DNA of 64,000 bases from Kistimonas sp964291485 (GTDB lineage Bacteria; Pseudomonadota; Gammaproteobacteria; Pseudomonadales; Endozoicomonadaceae), in assembly GCA_964291485.2 (NCBI GenBank), contig OZ220224.1, positions 3,348,001 through 3,412,000 of the forward strand, given 5' to 3'. The number at the start of each line of letters is the position of its first letter. Within the stretch, counting starts at the first letter, position 1. The notes beneath the pieces were generated by a model. It saw only the letters and a program-made list of their open reading frames with translations, did not search any database and was not told where the DNA came from. Position numbers and translations under genes: made by a program. Below are positions 36,207-44,930 of the stretch, piece by piece.

Positions 36207-37331
36207 ATGGAAATGATCAAGACACGCGCCGCCGTTGCCTGGGCACCCGGAGAACCGCTGAAAATCGAAGAAGTCGATTTGATGCCGCCACAAAAAGGTG
36301 AAGTGCTGGTGCGTATTGTTGCGTCCGGTGTTTGCCATACGGATGCCTACACACTCTCAGGCAGCGACCCGGAAGGCGTTTTCCCCGCGATTCTGGGCCA
36401 CGAAGGCGGCGGTATCGTTGAAGCGGTTGGCGAAGGCGTTACCGGTCTGACCGTCGGCGATCACGTTATTCCCCTGTACACACCTGAATGCGGCGAATGT
36501 AAATTCTGTAAATCCGGCAAGACCAATCTTTGTCAGGCCATTCGCGCCACCCAAGGTAAAGGTCTGATGCCAGATGGCACGACCCGCTTCTATAAAGACG
36601 GGCAACCCATCTACCACTATATGGGAACTTCTACTTTCTCCGAATACACTGTGGTGCCGGAAATCGCGCTGGCCAAAATCCGCAAAGATGCACCGTTGGA
36701 GAAAGTCTGCCTGCTGGGCTGCGGTGTCACGACAGGCATGGGCGCTGTCATGAATACAGCGAAGGTTCAGGAAGGTGATACCGTTGCCATTTTTGGCCTG
36801 GGCGGGATCGGCCTCTCCGCCATCATTGGCGCGACCATGGCGAAAGCCGGACGGATCATTGCCATCGATATTAACGAAGGCAAGTTTGAGATTGCACGAC
36901 AGCTCGGTGCCACTGATGTCGTCAACCCCAAGGAATATGACAAGCCAATTCAGGACGTTATCGTTGAGATGACCGATGGTGGTGTGGACTATTCCTTTGA
37001 GTGTGTCGGCAATGTCCACCTGATGCGCTCAGCCCTTGAGTGCTGCCATAAGGGTTGGGGAGAATCCGTTGTTATCGGTGTCGCTGGCGCTGGCGAAGAG
37101 ATTGCTACCCGTCCATTCCAGCTGGTAACTGGTCGGGTCTGGAAAGGCTCCGCCTTCGGCGGCGTCAAAGGCCGTTCTGAACTGCCTGATTATGTTCAGC
37201 GTTATATGGATGGCGAGTTCGAACTGGATACCTTCATTACTCACACCATGGGTTTGGACGACATCAACACGGCTTTCGACCTGATGCATGAAGGCAAGTC
37301 CATCCGCAGCGTAATTCATTTCGACCAATAA
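36207..37331 (+). CDS. adhC: S-(hydroxymethyl)glutathione dehydrogenase / class III alcohol dehydrogenase
   Basis: 374 residues from ATG 36207; the next codon but one is also ATG, giving MIKTRAAVAW as in homologues. Catalytic zinc ligands are in GVCHTDAYTLSG and LGHEGGG, the structural zinc site is CGECKFCKSGKTNLC, and the NAD fold is FGLGGIGLSAIIGA. It oxidises the glutathione-formaldehyde adduct to S-formylglutathione. The hydrolase for that product follows 45 bases downstream, and a divergent LysR gene sits upstream. Confidence 0.95.
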   Translation: MEMIKTRAAVAWAPGEPLKIEEVDLMPPQKGEVLVRIVASGVCHTDAYTLSGSDPEGVFPAILGHEGGGIVEAVGEGVTGLTVGDHVIPLYTPECGECKFCKSGKTNLCQAIRATQGKGLMPDGTTRFYKDGQPIYHYMGTSTFSEYTVVPEIALAKIRKDAPLEKVCLLGCGVTTGMGAVMNTAKVQEGDTVAIFGLGGIGLSAIIGATMAKAGRIIAIDINEGKFEIARQLGATDVVNPKEYDKPIQDVIVEMTDGGVDYSFECVGNVHLMRSALECCHKGWGESVVIGVAGAGEEIATRPFQLVTGRVWKGSAFGGVKGRSELPDYVQRYMDGEFELDTFITHTMGLDDINTAFDLMHEGKSIRSVIHFDQ

Positions 37332-37340
37332 ACCGACAGA

Positions 37341-37363
37341 GCCGGGATGCCAGGCATCCCGGC
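37341..37363. repeat. Perfect 11-bp inverted repeat between adhC and fghA
   Basis: GCCGGGATGCC and GGCATCCCGGC flank a single A. A hairpin here would lie between the adhC stop and the fghA ribosome site; it may stabilise or attenuate the message. Confidence 0.6.
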
Positions 37364-37376
37364 ACAGGTGACCCCC

Positions 37377-38228
37377 ATGCCGGAACCACTGGAATTACTC
37401 ACAAGCTACCGCACCTTCGAGGGATGGCAGAAACAATATCGCCATTCATCCAATACCCTGCAATGCCCGATGACCTTTTCCATCTATCTGCCGCCTCATA
37501 CCAACGGCGGTGAAAAGGTGCCTGTCGTTTATTGGTTATCAGGCCTGACCTGTACCGATGAAAACTTTTCGACCAAAGCAGGTGCACAGAGAATTGCTGC
37601 CGAGCTAGGATTGGCACTGGTCATTCCAGATACCAGCCCCCGCGGCGAAGGCGTACCCGACGATGAAAACCAGGCTTATGACCTGGGTCTCGGCGCAGGG
37701 TTTTACATCAACGCCATTCAGGCGCCCTGGAACCGCCATTACCAGATGTATGACTACATCACGAAAGAGTTACCGGCACTGATTGAGCAAACATTCCCCG
37801 TAACCAAACAGCGCGCGATCTCCGGTCACTCCATGGGTGGCCACGGCGCTTTGATGATTGCCCTGAAAAATCCGGACAGGTATGTGTCAGCAACGGCCTT
37901 TGCCCCTATCGTCAATCCAACACAATGCCCTTGGGGCGAAAAAGCCTTCCACCACTACTTAGGCAATGATAAAGAAAGCTGGAAGACCTGGGACACAACG
38001 GAACTGATTGCATCAAAAGTCGGCAAACTACCGCTACTCATAGACCAGGGAACTGAAGACAGTTTTCTCGAACAGCAATTGCTGACTGAAAACCTGATAT
38101 CGACTTGCAAAGAAGAACAGTACCCTGCCGAGATTCGCTACCAGCAGGGTTATGATCACAGCTATTACTTTATTGCCTCATTTATTGAGGAACACCTGCA
38201 CTTCCATGGCAGGCACTTCAATCAATAA
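37377..38228 (+). CDS. fghA: S-formylglutathione hydrolase
   Basis: 283 residues from ATG 37377, preceded by AGGTG; an upstream ATG at 37347 lies inside the hairpin. An alpha/beta hydrolase of the esterase D family: VPVVYWLSGLTCTDENF, nucleophile Ser in ISGHSMGGHGALMIAL, then Asp in DQGTEDSFL and His in GYDHSYYFIASF. It releases formate and glutathione, completing the glutathione-dependent formaldehyde pathway begun by adhC. Confidence 0.95.
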   Translation: MPEPLELLTSYRTFEGWQKQYRHSSNTLQCPMTFSIYLPPHTNGGEKVPVVYWLSGLTCTDENFSTKAGAQRIAAELGLALVIPDTSPRGEGVPDDENQAYDLGLGAGFYINAIQAPWNRHYQMYDYITKELPALIEQTFPVTKQRAISGHSMGGHGALMIALKNPDRYVSATAFAPIVNPTQCPWGEKAFHHYLGNDKESWKTWDTTELIASKVGKLPLLIDQGTEDSFLEQQLLTENLISTCKEEQYPAEIRYQQGYDHSYYFIASFIEEHLHFHGRHFNQ

Positions 38229-38242
38229 GTCTCTGCGTTAAT

Positions 38243-38274
38243 GGGCTTTGTCTAAACAAAGCCCTCATTTTTTT
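38243..38274 (+). terminator. Terminator after fghA
   Basis: GGGCTTTG-TCTAAA-CAAAGCCC is followed by TCATTTTTTT. It abuts the murJ stop codon on the other strand. Confidence 0.85.
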
Positions 38275-39841
38275 AATGCCTGATGTGACGAATACGCATT
38301 CCCATCATCAATAGCGCGATCGCGTAAATCAGCACACCGCTGCCCACGAGCATTACCATGTTCTCGACACGTGCCCATAATCCCCAGTTCAACCACTGAT
38401 CGGGGTCTGCACACAACCAAACCAGCACCGCCCCCATGGCCACATTCGCCATAACCAGCCGGAAACCATAAACCGACCAGCCCGCAGCCGGCTTGAATAC
38501 GCCGGCTTTGCGCAAACCACTAAACAGTAAACCGGCATTCAACAAGGCTGACATGGATGTCGCCAGTGCCAGTCCGACATGATCTAAAGGCCAGACCAGA
38601 ATCAGGTTGAACACCATATTGGCTACCATGGCAGTGACAGCGATCTTCACCGGTGTCTTGGTATCCTGACGGGCAAAATACCCAGGAGCCAACACCTTGA
38701 TCAGCATGAATGCCGTCAAACCAAACGCATAGGCGCGCAGACTCATGGCCGACATCATGACATCACGTCCGGTCATCTGACCATGATGGAACAGCGTGGC
38801 AATCAACGGCTCCGCCAGAATGAACAGGGCAACGCCTGCGGGAACACCAATAAGCAGTACCATCCGCAATGCCCAGTCCAGCGTCGCCGAAAAGGCCTCC
38901 GGTGATTCCTTGGCATGGTTACGGGACAGGCTTGGCAAGATCACTGTCGCAATGGCAATACCAAAAATACCCAGGGGCAGTTCAGACAGACGATCGGAGT
39001 AATACAGCCAGGACACACTCCCGGTCTGAAGGAAGGACGCCAAAACAGTATCCAGCAGCAGATTGATCTGACTGACAGAGACACTGAACAGCGCCGGTAT
39101 CATCAGGGTCAGAATTCGCCGGACACCTTCATCCTGCCAGCCCCATTTCGGTTTTGGCAGCATCTCAATACGCCAGAGGAACGGGATCTGCAGCAGTAGC
39201 TGGGAAATACCGGCAATTACCACCCCCCAGGCCAGCGCCATCACCGGCTGTTCAAACCAGGGGCTCATCAGGATGGTAGCGCCAATCAAGCTGGCATTGA
39301 GCAGTACCGGCGTGAATGCCGGCACGGCAAAGCGTCCGTAACTGTTGAGAATTGATCCGGCAAACGCCGTCAGGGAAATCAACAACAGATAGGGAAAAGT
39401 GATACGCAGCATACTGCCAGCCAGCTCCAGCTTGGCGGTATCCTGATAAAAGCCCGGCGCAAACACCATGATCAACAACGGTGAGGCCAGCATACAGATT
39501 GAGGTGACACCAACCAGCATCAAACCCAAAGTGCCTGCTACATGGTTCACCAGAGCCTGCACCTGCTCCTTCGGTCGCTTGGTGCGGTATTCCGAGAGCA
39601 CCGGCACAAACGCCTGGGAAAACGCCCCTTCCGCAAATAAACGACGGAGGAAATTCGGGATTTTGAACGCCACAAAAAAAGCGTCGGCTTCCGCCTTGGA
39701 ACCGAAATAAACGGCAATGACAACATCACGGGCAAGTCCCAACACGCGGGACAGCATGGTCATAAAGCCGACGGTGACACTGGAGCGTAACAGCCCCCGT
39801 TCCGGCTTGCCGGAACCTGGATCTTCAATGGGTGATGACAT
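38273..39841 (-). CDS. murJ: Lipid II flippase MurJ (MviN)
   Basis: 522 residues, mostly about 14 hydrophobic helices. The N-terminal signature SSVTVGFMTMLSRVLGLARDVVIAVYFGSKAEADAFFVAFKIPNFLRRLFAEGAFSQAFVPVL is characteristic of MurJ. It flips the peptidoglycan precursor lipid II across the inner membrane. In related genomes ribF follows directly; here 20 kb of insertion and the lysR-adhC-fghA module separate them. Divergent from rpsT. Confidence 0.95.
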   Translation of the reverse strand: MSSPIEDPGSGKPERGLLRSSVTVGFMTMLSRVLGLARDVVIAVYFGSKAEADAFFVAFKIPNFLRRLFAEGAFSQAFVPVLSEYRTKRPKEQVQALVNHVAGTLGLMLVGVTSICMLASPLLIMVFAPGFYQDTAKLELAGSMLRITFPYLLLISLTAFAGSILNSYGRFAVPAFTPVLLNASLIGATILMSPWFEQPVMALAWGVVIAGISQLLLQIPFLWRIEMLPKPKWGWQDEGVRRILTLMIPALFSVSVSQINLLLDTVLASFLQTGSVSWLYYSDRLSELPLGIFGIAIATVILPSLSRNHAKESPEAFSATLDWALRMVLLIGVPAGVALFILAEPLIATLFHHGQMTGRDVMMSAMSLRAYAFGLTAFMLIKVLAPGYFARQDTKTPVKIAVTAMVANMVFNLILVWPLDHVGLALATSMSALLNAGLLFSGLRKAGVFKPAAGWSVYGFRLVMANVAMGAVLVWLCADPDQWLNWGLWARVENMVMLVGSGVLIYAIALLMMGMRIRHIRH

Positions 39842-39965
39842 GAATACGGTGCATTAGCAGAGTTTTCCCTGAGTGTACCCAATCACCGCCACCAGCGACC
39901 AGTGAAAAAAGTACGCATGGCGCCCGAAGGCAGGCCACGCACGGCGCGGCACCAAGAAATCCCTG

Positions 39966-39994
39966 TTGACAATAACTGGCTCTGCCTTCATAGT
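39966..39994 (+). promoter_or_regulatory. Sigma-70 promoter of rpsT
   Basis: TTGACA at 39966-39971, a 17-base spacer, and CATAGT at 39989-39994, 44 bases before the rpsT start. Confidence 0.6.
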
Positions 39995-40038
39995 TCCGCG
40001 TTTGAAAATACAGTCCGAAGTTTCAGGAGCACTTAAAG

Positions 40039-40308
40039 TTGGCTAACTCTCCTTCTGCCAAGAAACGCGCCCGTCAGGCCGAACAGAGCCGCAAGCACAA
40101 TGCAAGCCTGCGTTCCATGGTTCGCACATCCATCAAGAAAGTGATTGCAGCCGTTGAAAGCAAGGATGCAGAAGCCGCCAAGGCCGCTTACGCCGCCGCT
40201 GTTCCGGTTATCGACCGCATGGCTGACAAGGGCATCATCCACAAGAACAAGGCTGCTCGCCATAAGAGCCGTCTGAACGACAAGGTTAAGGCTCTGGCAA
40301 CTGCCTGA
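40039..40308 (+). CDS. rpsT: 30S ribosomal protein S20
   Basis: 89 residues, Lys/Arg/Ala-rich (MANSPSAKKRARQAEQSRKHN). The start codon is TTG at 40039, with AGGAG about 9 nt upstream; a UUG start is also known for E. coli rpsT, where the weak start takes part in autoregulation by S20. Divergent from murJ and followed by a terminator. Confidence 0.96.
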   Translation: MANSPSAKKRARQAEQSRKHNASLRSMVRTSIKKVIAAVESKDAEAAKAAYAAAVPVIDRMADKGIIHKNKAARHKSRLNDKVKALATA

Positions 40309-40326
40309 TCCAATACCCGTTCATAG

Positions 40327-40354
40327 AAAAGCCGGCAATCGCCGGCTTTTTCTT
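40327..40354. terminator. Bidirectional terminator between rpsT and proB
   Basis: AAAGCCGGC-AATC-GCCGGCTTTTT ends rpsT on +. Read from the other strand it has TTTTC and may also serve proB. Confidence 0.85.
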
Positions 40355-40379
40355 TGTCTGGATAATGCTTCGAAACGGT

Positions 40380-41504
40380 TTACACCAGCACCAGGTTATC
40401 CCGATGCAGCAACTCCGGCTCATCAATATATCCCAGTATCGAGGCAATCTGGTGTGACGGATGACCGGCCAGCTTAACGGCATCTTCGCTGCCATAATTA
40501 ACCAGACCACGGGCAACTTCATTACCCGACTCATCCACACAGGCCACCATCTCACCACGCTGGAATTGACCTTCAACAGAACGCACACCGACCGGTAACA
40601 AACTCCGCCCCGAATTTCGTAGAGCCCTAATCGCCCCGGCATCGATAACCAAGCGCCCCTGTACACGCAACTGGCCAGCCAGCCAGCGCTTACGTGCCGC
40701 CTCCGGCGCATGGTCCGGCAACATCAGGGTTCCCAGCAACTCGCTGCCATAGAGACGCTCCAGCACATTCTCGATTCTGCCGCCGACAATCACGGTTTTC
40801 GCACCGGAGCGGGCCGCAAGCCTGGCTGCACGCAACTTGGTAGCCATACCACCACGGCCCAGCTTACCGCCGCCAGCCCCCGCCAATGCATCCAGCTTTC
40901 GATCCGAGGCATAGGCTTCATCAATCAACTCAGCGTCAGGATCCGTACGCGGATCTGCCGTAAACATCCCCTTCTGATCCGTCAGCAAGGTCAGCACATC
41001 CGCTTCCACCAGATTCGCAACCAGTGCACCCAGGGTATCGTTATCCCCGAACCGGATCTCATCAGTCACCACGGTATCGTTTTCATTGATGACCGGAATG
41101 ACCCCTAGATCCAGCATCGTGACCAACGCACTGCGGGCATTGAGATAACGCTGCCGGTTGGAGAGGTCAGCATGAGTCAGCAAAACCTGTGCGGTCTGAA
41201 TCCCATGCTTCTCAAACGCCGACTGCCAGGTCTGCGCCAGTTCCATCTGCCCAACAGCTGCAGCGACCTGCAGTTCATGCATCGCGGCCGGTCGCTCTTT
41301 CCAACCCAGCCGCGACATGCCCGCTGCCACCGCACCGGACGACACTAACACCACTTCCACGCCATGGCGACGCAACGCCGCCATCTGGGCCACCCAATGG
41401 GAAATACCTTCAACATTCAGGCCACGGCCGTCATTGGTCAGCAGTGCGCTGCCAATCTTGACCACCCAGCGACGGGTGTCGGCCAGCATCTCCCGGTTCG
41501 ACAT
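40380..41504 (-). CDS. proB: Glutamate 5-kinase
   Basis: 374 residues. The amino-acid kinase domain has VVKIGSALLTNDGRGLN, VVLVSSGAVAAG, NENDTV and GGMATKLRAARLA. A C-terminal PUA domain follows (~280-374, GRLVIDAGAIRAL ... FQRGEMVACVD). It makes gamma-glutamyl phosphate, the first step of proline synthesis. Downstream of obgE by 21 bases, as in Pseudomonas. Confidence 0.95.
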   Translation of the reverse strand: MSNREMLADTRRWVVKIGSALLTNDGRGLNVEGISHWVAQMAALRRHGVEVVLVSSGAVAAGMSRLGWKERPAAMHELQVAAAVGQMELAQTWQSAFEKHGIQTAQVLLTHADLSNRQRYLNARSALVTMLDLGVIPVINENDTVVTDEIRFGDNDTLGALVANLVEADVLTLLTDQKGMFTADPRTDPDAELIDEAYASDRKLDALAGAGGGKLGRGGMATKLRAARLAARSGAKTVIVGGRIENVLERLYGSELLGTLMLPDHAPEAARKRWLAGQLRVQGRLVIDAGAIRALRNSGRSLLPVGVRSVEGQFQRGEMVACVDESGNEVARGLVNYGSEDAVKLAGHPSHQIASILGYIDEPELLHRDNLVLV

Positions 41505-41525
41505 CGTTTTCCTTGCTCCTGGAAC

Positions 41526-42722
41526 TTATGGGGCGTAAATAACTTCCACCTCACCGTCATCATCGTCTTCATCAAGCTGCGCTTCTTTCATCGCCCGACG
41601 CTTGAGTCGACGCTGCTCAGCCTGCTCGTGAATCCGGATACGACCTTCTTCTTCCATGCGGGCACGGTGCTCGGCTTCCGCCTGGGCGAAGGTTTCGTCT
41701 TCCGCTTCCTGCAGGTTTTTCTCTTCAATGAAACGCATGATGTCCTGGCAGAGACGCTCGGTGCCAAGTCCGCTGATCGCAGCGGTCCGGTATACCGGCC
41801 CTTCCCAACCCATCTCGCTGACAATACGGTCACAGATTGCATCACGATCCGACTCTGGCAGCAGGTCAACCTTGTTCAGTACCAGCCAGCGGTCGCGCTG
41901 CGCCACGGCAGGACTGAAACTTTCCAGCTCATGAATAATGGCTTTCGCCGATTCTACCGGATCAGACTCATCACATGGCGCCACATCCACAAGATGCAGC
42001 AAAATCCGACAACGGGAAAGATGCTTCAGGAAGCGAATACCCAGACCGGCACCTTCAGCCGCGCCTTCGATCAACCCGGGAATATCCGCAATCACAAAAC
42101 TCTGGTGCTGCTTGACACTTACCACACCCAGGTTTGGCACCAGGGTGGTAAAGGGATAATCCGCCACTTTCGGCTTGGCGTGGGAAACAGAACGGATAAA
42201 GGTCGACTTACCCGCATTCGGCATACCCAACAGACCGACGTCTGCAATCACCTTCAACTCAAAGCGCAGGTTACGTGCCTCACCCGGCTTGCCCGGTGTG
42301 GACTCGCGTGGCGCCCGGTTGGTGCTGGATTTAAAGCAGCTGTTACCAATCCCGTTATGACCACCCTTGGCTACCATGAATTTCTGGCCGGCATGGGTCA
42401 AATCACAGATAACTTCTTCGATATCTTCATCAATGACCGTGGTACCCACTGGCACTTTCAGCATCAGGTCTTCACCCTGCTTGCCGGTACAGTTGCTACC
42501 ACGACCCTGCTCACCGTTTTCTGCCTTGAATTTGCGCTGGTAACGGTAATCCACCAGGGTGTTCAGATCATTATCCGCCACGACATAGACGTGACCGCCC
42601 TTGCCGCCATTGCCGCCGTCAGGACCGCCCTTGGGGATAAACTTTTCCCGGCGGAAGCTCACACACCCATTGCCGCCTTTGCCCGCTTCCACGAAGATCG
42701 GTGCTTCATCGACAAACTTCAT
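41526..42722 (-). CDS. obgE: GTPase ObgE/CgtA
   Basis: 398 residues. The glycine-rich Obg fold has KGGNGCVSFRREKFIPKGGPDGG. The G domain has P-loop GMPNAGKSTFI, G3 DIPGLIEGA and G4 NKVD. The acidic C-terminal tail is EDDDDGEVEVIY. It is a ribosome-associated GTPase linked to 50S maturation and stress. Order rplU-rpmA-obgE-proB is conserved; a terminator precedes it, so it may have its own promoter. Confidence 0.96.
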   Translation of the reverse strand: MKFVDEAPIFVEAGKGGNGCVSFRREKFIPKGGPDGGNGGKGGHVYVVADNDLNTLVDYRYQRKFKAENGEQGRGSNCTGKQGEDLMLKVPVGTTVIDEDIEEVICDLTHAGQKFMVAKGGHNGIGNSCFKSSTNRAPRESTPGKPGEARNLRFELKVIADVGLLGMPNAGKSTFIRSVSHAKPKVADYPFTTLVPNLGVVSVKQHQSFVIADIPGLIEGAAEGAGLGIRFLKHLSRCRILLHLVDVAPCDESDPVESAKAIIHELESFSPAVAQRDRWLVLNKVDLLPESDRDAICDRIVSEMGWEGPVYRTAAISGLGTERLCQDIMRFIEEKNLQEAEDETFAQAEAEHRARMEEEGRIRIHEQAEQRRLKRRAMKEAQLDEDDDDGEVEVIYAP

Positions 42723-42792
42723 AACTCTCTCTCCACCTGCCGGGCCATCCGCGCCCCGTTTTCCCCAACGGTCCGAACCACCCGGACATAAA

Positions 42793-42824
42793 AGAAAAGC
42801 CCCGACCGTAGGCGGGGCTTTTCA
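42793..42824 (-). terminator. Terminator after rplU-rpmA
   Basis: The stem GAAAAGCCCCG / CGGGGCTTTTC (42794-42823) is followed on the minus strand by TTTTAT. It lies between rpmA and obgE. Confidence 0.75.
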
Positions 42825-42893
42825 ACCATGAAAACGCACTGACTTCACCTGTGTGAAAACACCGCGTTCCTCACGGCTTCTATCACAACGGGA

Positions 42894-43151
42894 TCAGGCC
42901 GCTTCGATTCGCACGTACTTGCGATTCTTGGGACCTTTCACCTCGAAGACCACCTTGCCGTCTGCCTTGGCAAACAGGGTGTGATCCTTACCAACACCTA
43001 CGTTTTCACCGGCGTGGAAACGGGTGCCGCGCTGACGTACCAGGATGTTACCGGCTGCAACGACCTGACCACCGAAGCGCTTCACACCAAGGCGTTTACT
43101 TTCCGAGTCGCGGCCGTTACGAGTACTACCGCCTGCCTTTTTATGTGCCAT
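42894..43151 (-). CDS. rpmA: 50S ribosomal protein L27
   Basis: 85 residues, starting MAHKKAGGSTRNGRDSESKR, with VAAGNILVRQRGTRFHAG. No N-terminal extension needing cleavage is present. Cotranscribed with rplU, 17 bases upstream. Confidence 0.97.
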   Translation of the reverse strand: MAHKKAGGSTRNGRDSESKRLGVKRFGGQVVAAGNILVRQRGTRFHAGENVGVGKDHTLFAKADGKVVFEVKGPKNRKYVRIEAA

Positions 43152-43168
43152 TGATCAATCTCCTGATA

Positions 43169-43480
43169 TTAGCCGCTGATACCGGTGATTTTCACTTCAG
43201 TGAACCACTGACGGTGGCCCATCTGCTTGCGATGGTGCTTCCGGCGGTGGAACTTGATGATCATGACTTTCTTGCCACGGCCCTGAGCAACCACTTCAGC
43301 AGCTACTTTAGCGCCTTCAACAACGGGTGCGCCGAGTTTTACGTCGTCGCCGTTGCCGATCATCAGCACCTGGTCAAATTCAACGGTTTCACCTGTGGCA
43401 ATATCGAGTTTCTCGATCTTCAGGGTGTCGCCTTCAGCAACACGGTACTGCTTGCCACCAGTTTTGATAACTGCGTACAT
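43169..43480 (-). CDS. rplU: 50S ribosomal protein L21
   Basis: 103 residues (MYAVIKTGGKQYRVAEGDTL; HRRKHHRKQMGHRQ near the end, the usual 23S-binding basic stretch). First gene of the rplU-rpmA pair, divergent from ispB across 294 bases. Confidence 0.97.
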   Translation of the reverse strand: MYAVIKTGGKQYRVAEGDTLKIEKLDIATGETVEFDQVLMIGNGDDVKLGAPVVEGAKVAAEVVAQGRGKKVMIIKFHRRKHHRKQMGHRQWFTEVKITGISG

Positions 43481-43707
43481 TTTAATCTCCGAAAATCCTG
43501 GGCCTTTTTGTTAAAGGCATCCACCCGGGCGGTGGAATTTTCTGTTAACCAACACTGTTTCCTGTGCCTGTGCCGCATGATGCTTTCCGGTAAACCGGTA
43601 CACCATAACAAAGTAGCAATAGGCGGGATCTCCAGATTGGGGCGGCCATTGTAAGGAATGTCCAATAAGTGCACAAGCCTGATCTTCCCCAATCTCTCCG
43701 CCTTTGC

Positions 43708-43736
43708 TTGACAGTCTACCCGCCACCCCATAGGAT
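43708..43736 (+). promoter_or_regulatory. Sigma-70 promoter of ispB
   Basis: TTGACA at 43708-43713, a 17-base spacer, and TAGGAT at 43731-43736, 38 bases before the ispB ATG. Confidence 0.6.
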
Positions 43737-43774
43737 TCGCGGGAATTTACCTTTAGTTATAAGCGCCCGCCTCA

Positions 43775-44755
43775 ATGACTCAAAACCCTGCAGTCAGCAC
43801 TATTTATGATACGGTCAGAGACGACTTCACTGCCGTTAATGCCTGCATCCTCCGGCAACTGCAGTCAGATGTACCGCTGGTTGAGAAGATCGGCCATTAC
43901 ATCATCGAAGCCGGTGGCAAGCGCTTACGTCCACTCCTGGTGCTGCTGGCCGCCCGCGCCTGCGGTTATAGCGGAGAGCGCCATATAGAACTGGCCACCA
44001 TCATTGAATTCCTGCACACCGCCACCCTGTTACATGACGACGTGGTCGATTCATCGGATTTGCGCCGCGGACGTTCCACCGCCAATGCCAAATGGGGTAA
44101 TTCTCCCAGCATCCTGGTCGGTGATTTTCTGTATTCCCGCGCTTTCCAGTGCATGGTCAGCATTGGCGACATGCAGGTGATGAACGTGCTGGCCGATGCC
44201 ACCAACGTCATCGCTGAAGGTGAGGTAATGCAGCTGATGAATGTGCGCGACGCCTCCATTCCCGAAGAAAAATACATGGATGTCATTCGCTGTAAAACGG
44301 CTATGCTGTTTGAGGCATCCAGCCATACTGCAGCCCTTCTGGCCGGTGCTGACGAGAAAACAGAAAAAGCCCTGCAGGCCTATGGAAACCACCTTGGTCT
44401 GGCCTTTCAGCTGATCGACGATCTACTGGATTACAATGGGGACAGCGCGGAAATGGGCAAGAATGTCGGTGATGACCTGGCCGAAGGCAAACCCACCCTG
44501 CCGCTAATCTACGCCATGCGCGAAGGCTCTGCAGAAAACGCCACACTGATTCGCAAAGCGATTCAGAAAGGAGGCCTTGATCAACTCGATGAGATTCTTG
44601 CGATTGTGAGAACATCCGGCGCCTTGGAATACACGGAGCAGAAAGCACGCGCAGAAGCTGACAAAGCAATCAGTGCACTGGCCTGCCTGCCGGCATCCTC
44701 CCATCGCAGCGCAATGGAAGCACTTGCCCGTCTGGCAGTTTCCAGAACGAGTTAA
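43775..44755 (+). CDS. ispB: Octaprenyl diphosphate synthase
   Basis: 326 residues. The all-trans polyprenyl synthase motifs are the first Asp-rich region LLHDDVVDSSDLRRG and the second LIDDLLDYNGD, with GGKRLRPLLVLLA. It makes the ubiquinone side chain from IPP. Divergent from rplU, as in Pseudomonas and E. coli, with its own terminator. Confidence 0.94.
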   Translation: MTQNPAVSTIYDTVRDDFTAVNACILRQLQSDVPLVEKIGHYIIEAGGKRLRPLLVLLAARACGYSGERHIELATIIEFLHTATLLHDDVVDSSDLRRGRSTANAKWGNSPSILVGDFLYSRAFQCMVSIGDMQVMNVLADATNVIAEGEVMQLMNVRDASIPEEKYMDVIRCKTAMLFEASSHTAALLAGADEKTEKALQAYGNHLGLAFQLIDDLLDYNGDSAEMGKNVGDDLAEGKPTLPLIYAMREGSAENATLIRKAIQKGGLDQLDEILAIVRTSGALEYTEQKARAEADKAISALACLPASSHRSAMEALARLAVSRTS

Positions 44756-44780
44756 CACGCCGACCAGCAGCACACGCTAT

Positions 44781-44814
44781 AAAAAAGCGCCCACTTTTAT
44801 AGGGGCGCTTTTTT
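44781..44814 (+). terminator. Terminator after ispB
   Basis: AAAAAAGCGCCC and GGGGCGCTTTTTT form a stem over a short loop and end in a T run. Confidence 0.88.
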
Positions 44815-44879
44815 GTTGCCATTCAAAAAACTCGACAACCCTGCTATACAGGACAGTTGCGCATTCAGGCATCAAAGAA

Positions 44880-44891
44880 GTACCATGGTAC
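44880..44891. promoter_or_regulatory. 12-bp palindrome upstream of the GMC operon
   Basis: GTACCATGGTAC, 39 bases before the start. Its core ACCATGGT also occurs twice at 48481-48511, beyond the other end of the operon. Operator function is speculative. Confidence 0.3.
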
Positions 44892-44930
44892 CACATAACA
44901 ACAATACAGCTCCTGAAACAGGGTCAGTCC

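Noticed and set aside
36357..37328. Long minus-strand frames within adhC
   Set aside because: Antisense shadows of a strongly conserved dehydrogenase.
41364..42791. 475-codon open frame on + across proB and obgE
   Set aside because: Antisense to two well-conserved genes and spanning their boundary; no recognisable protein.
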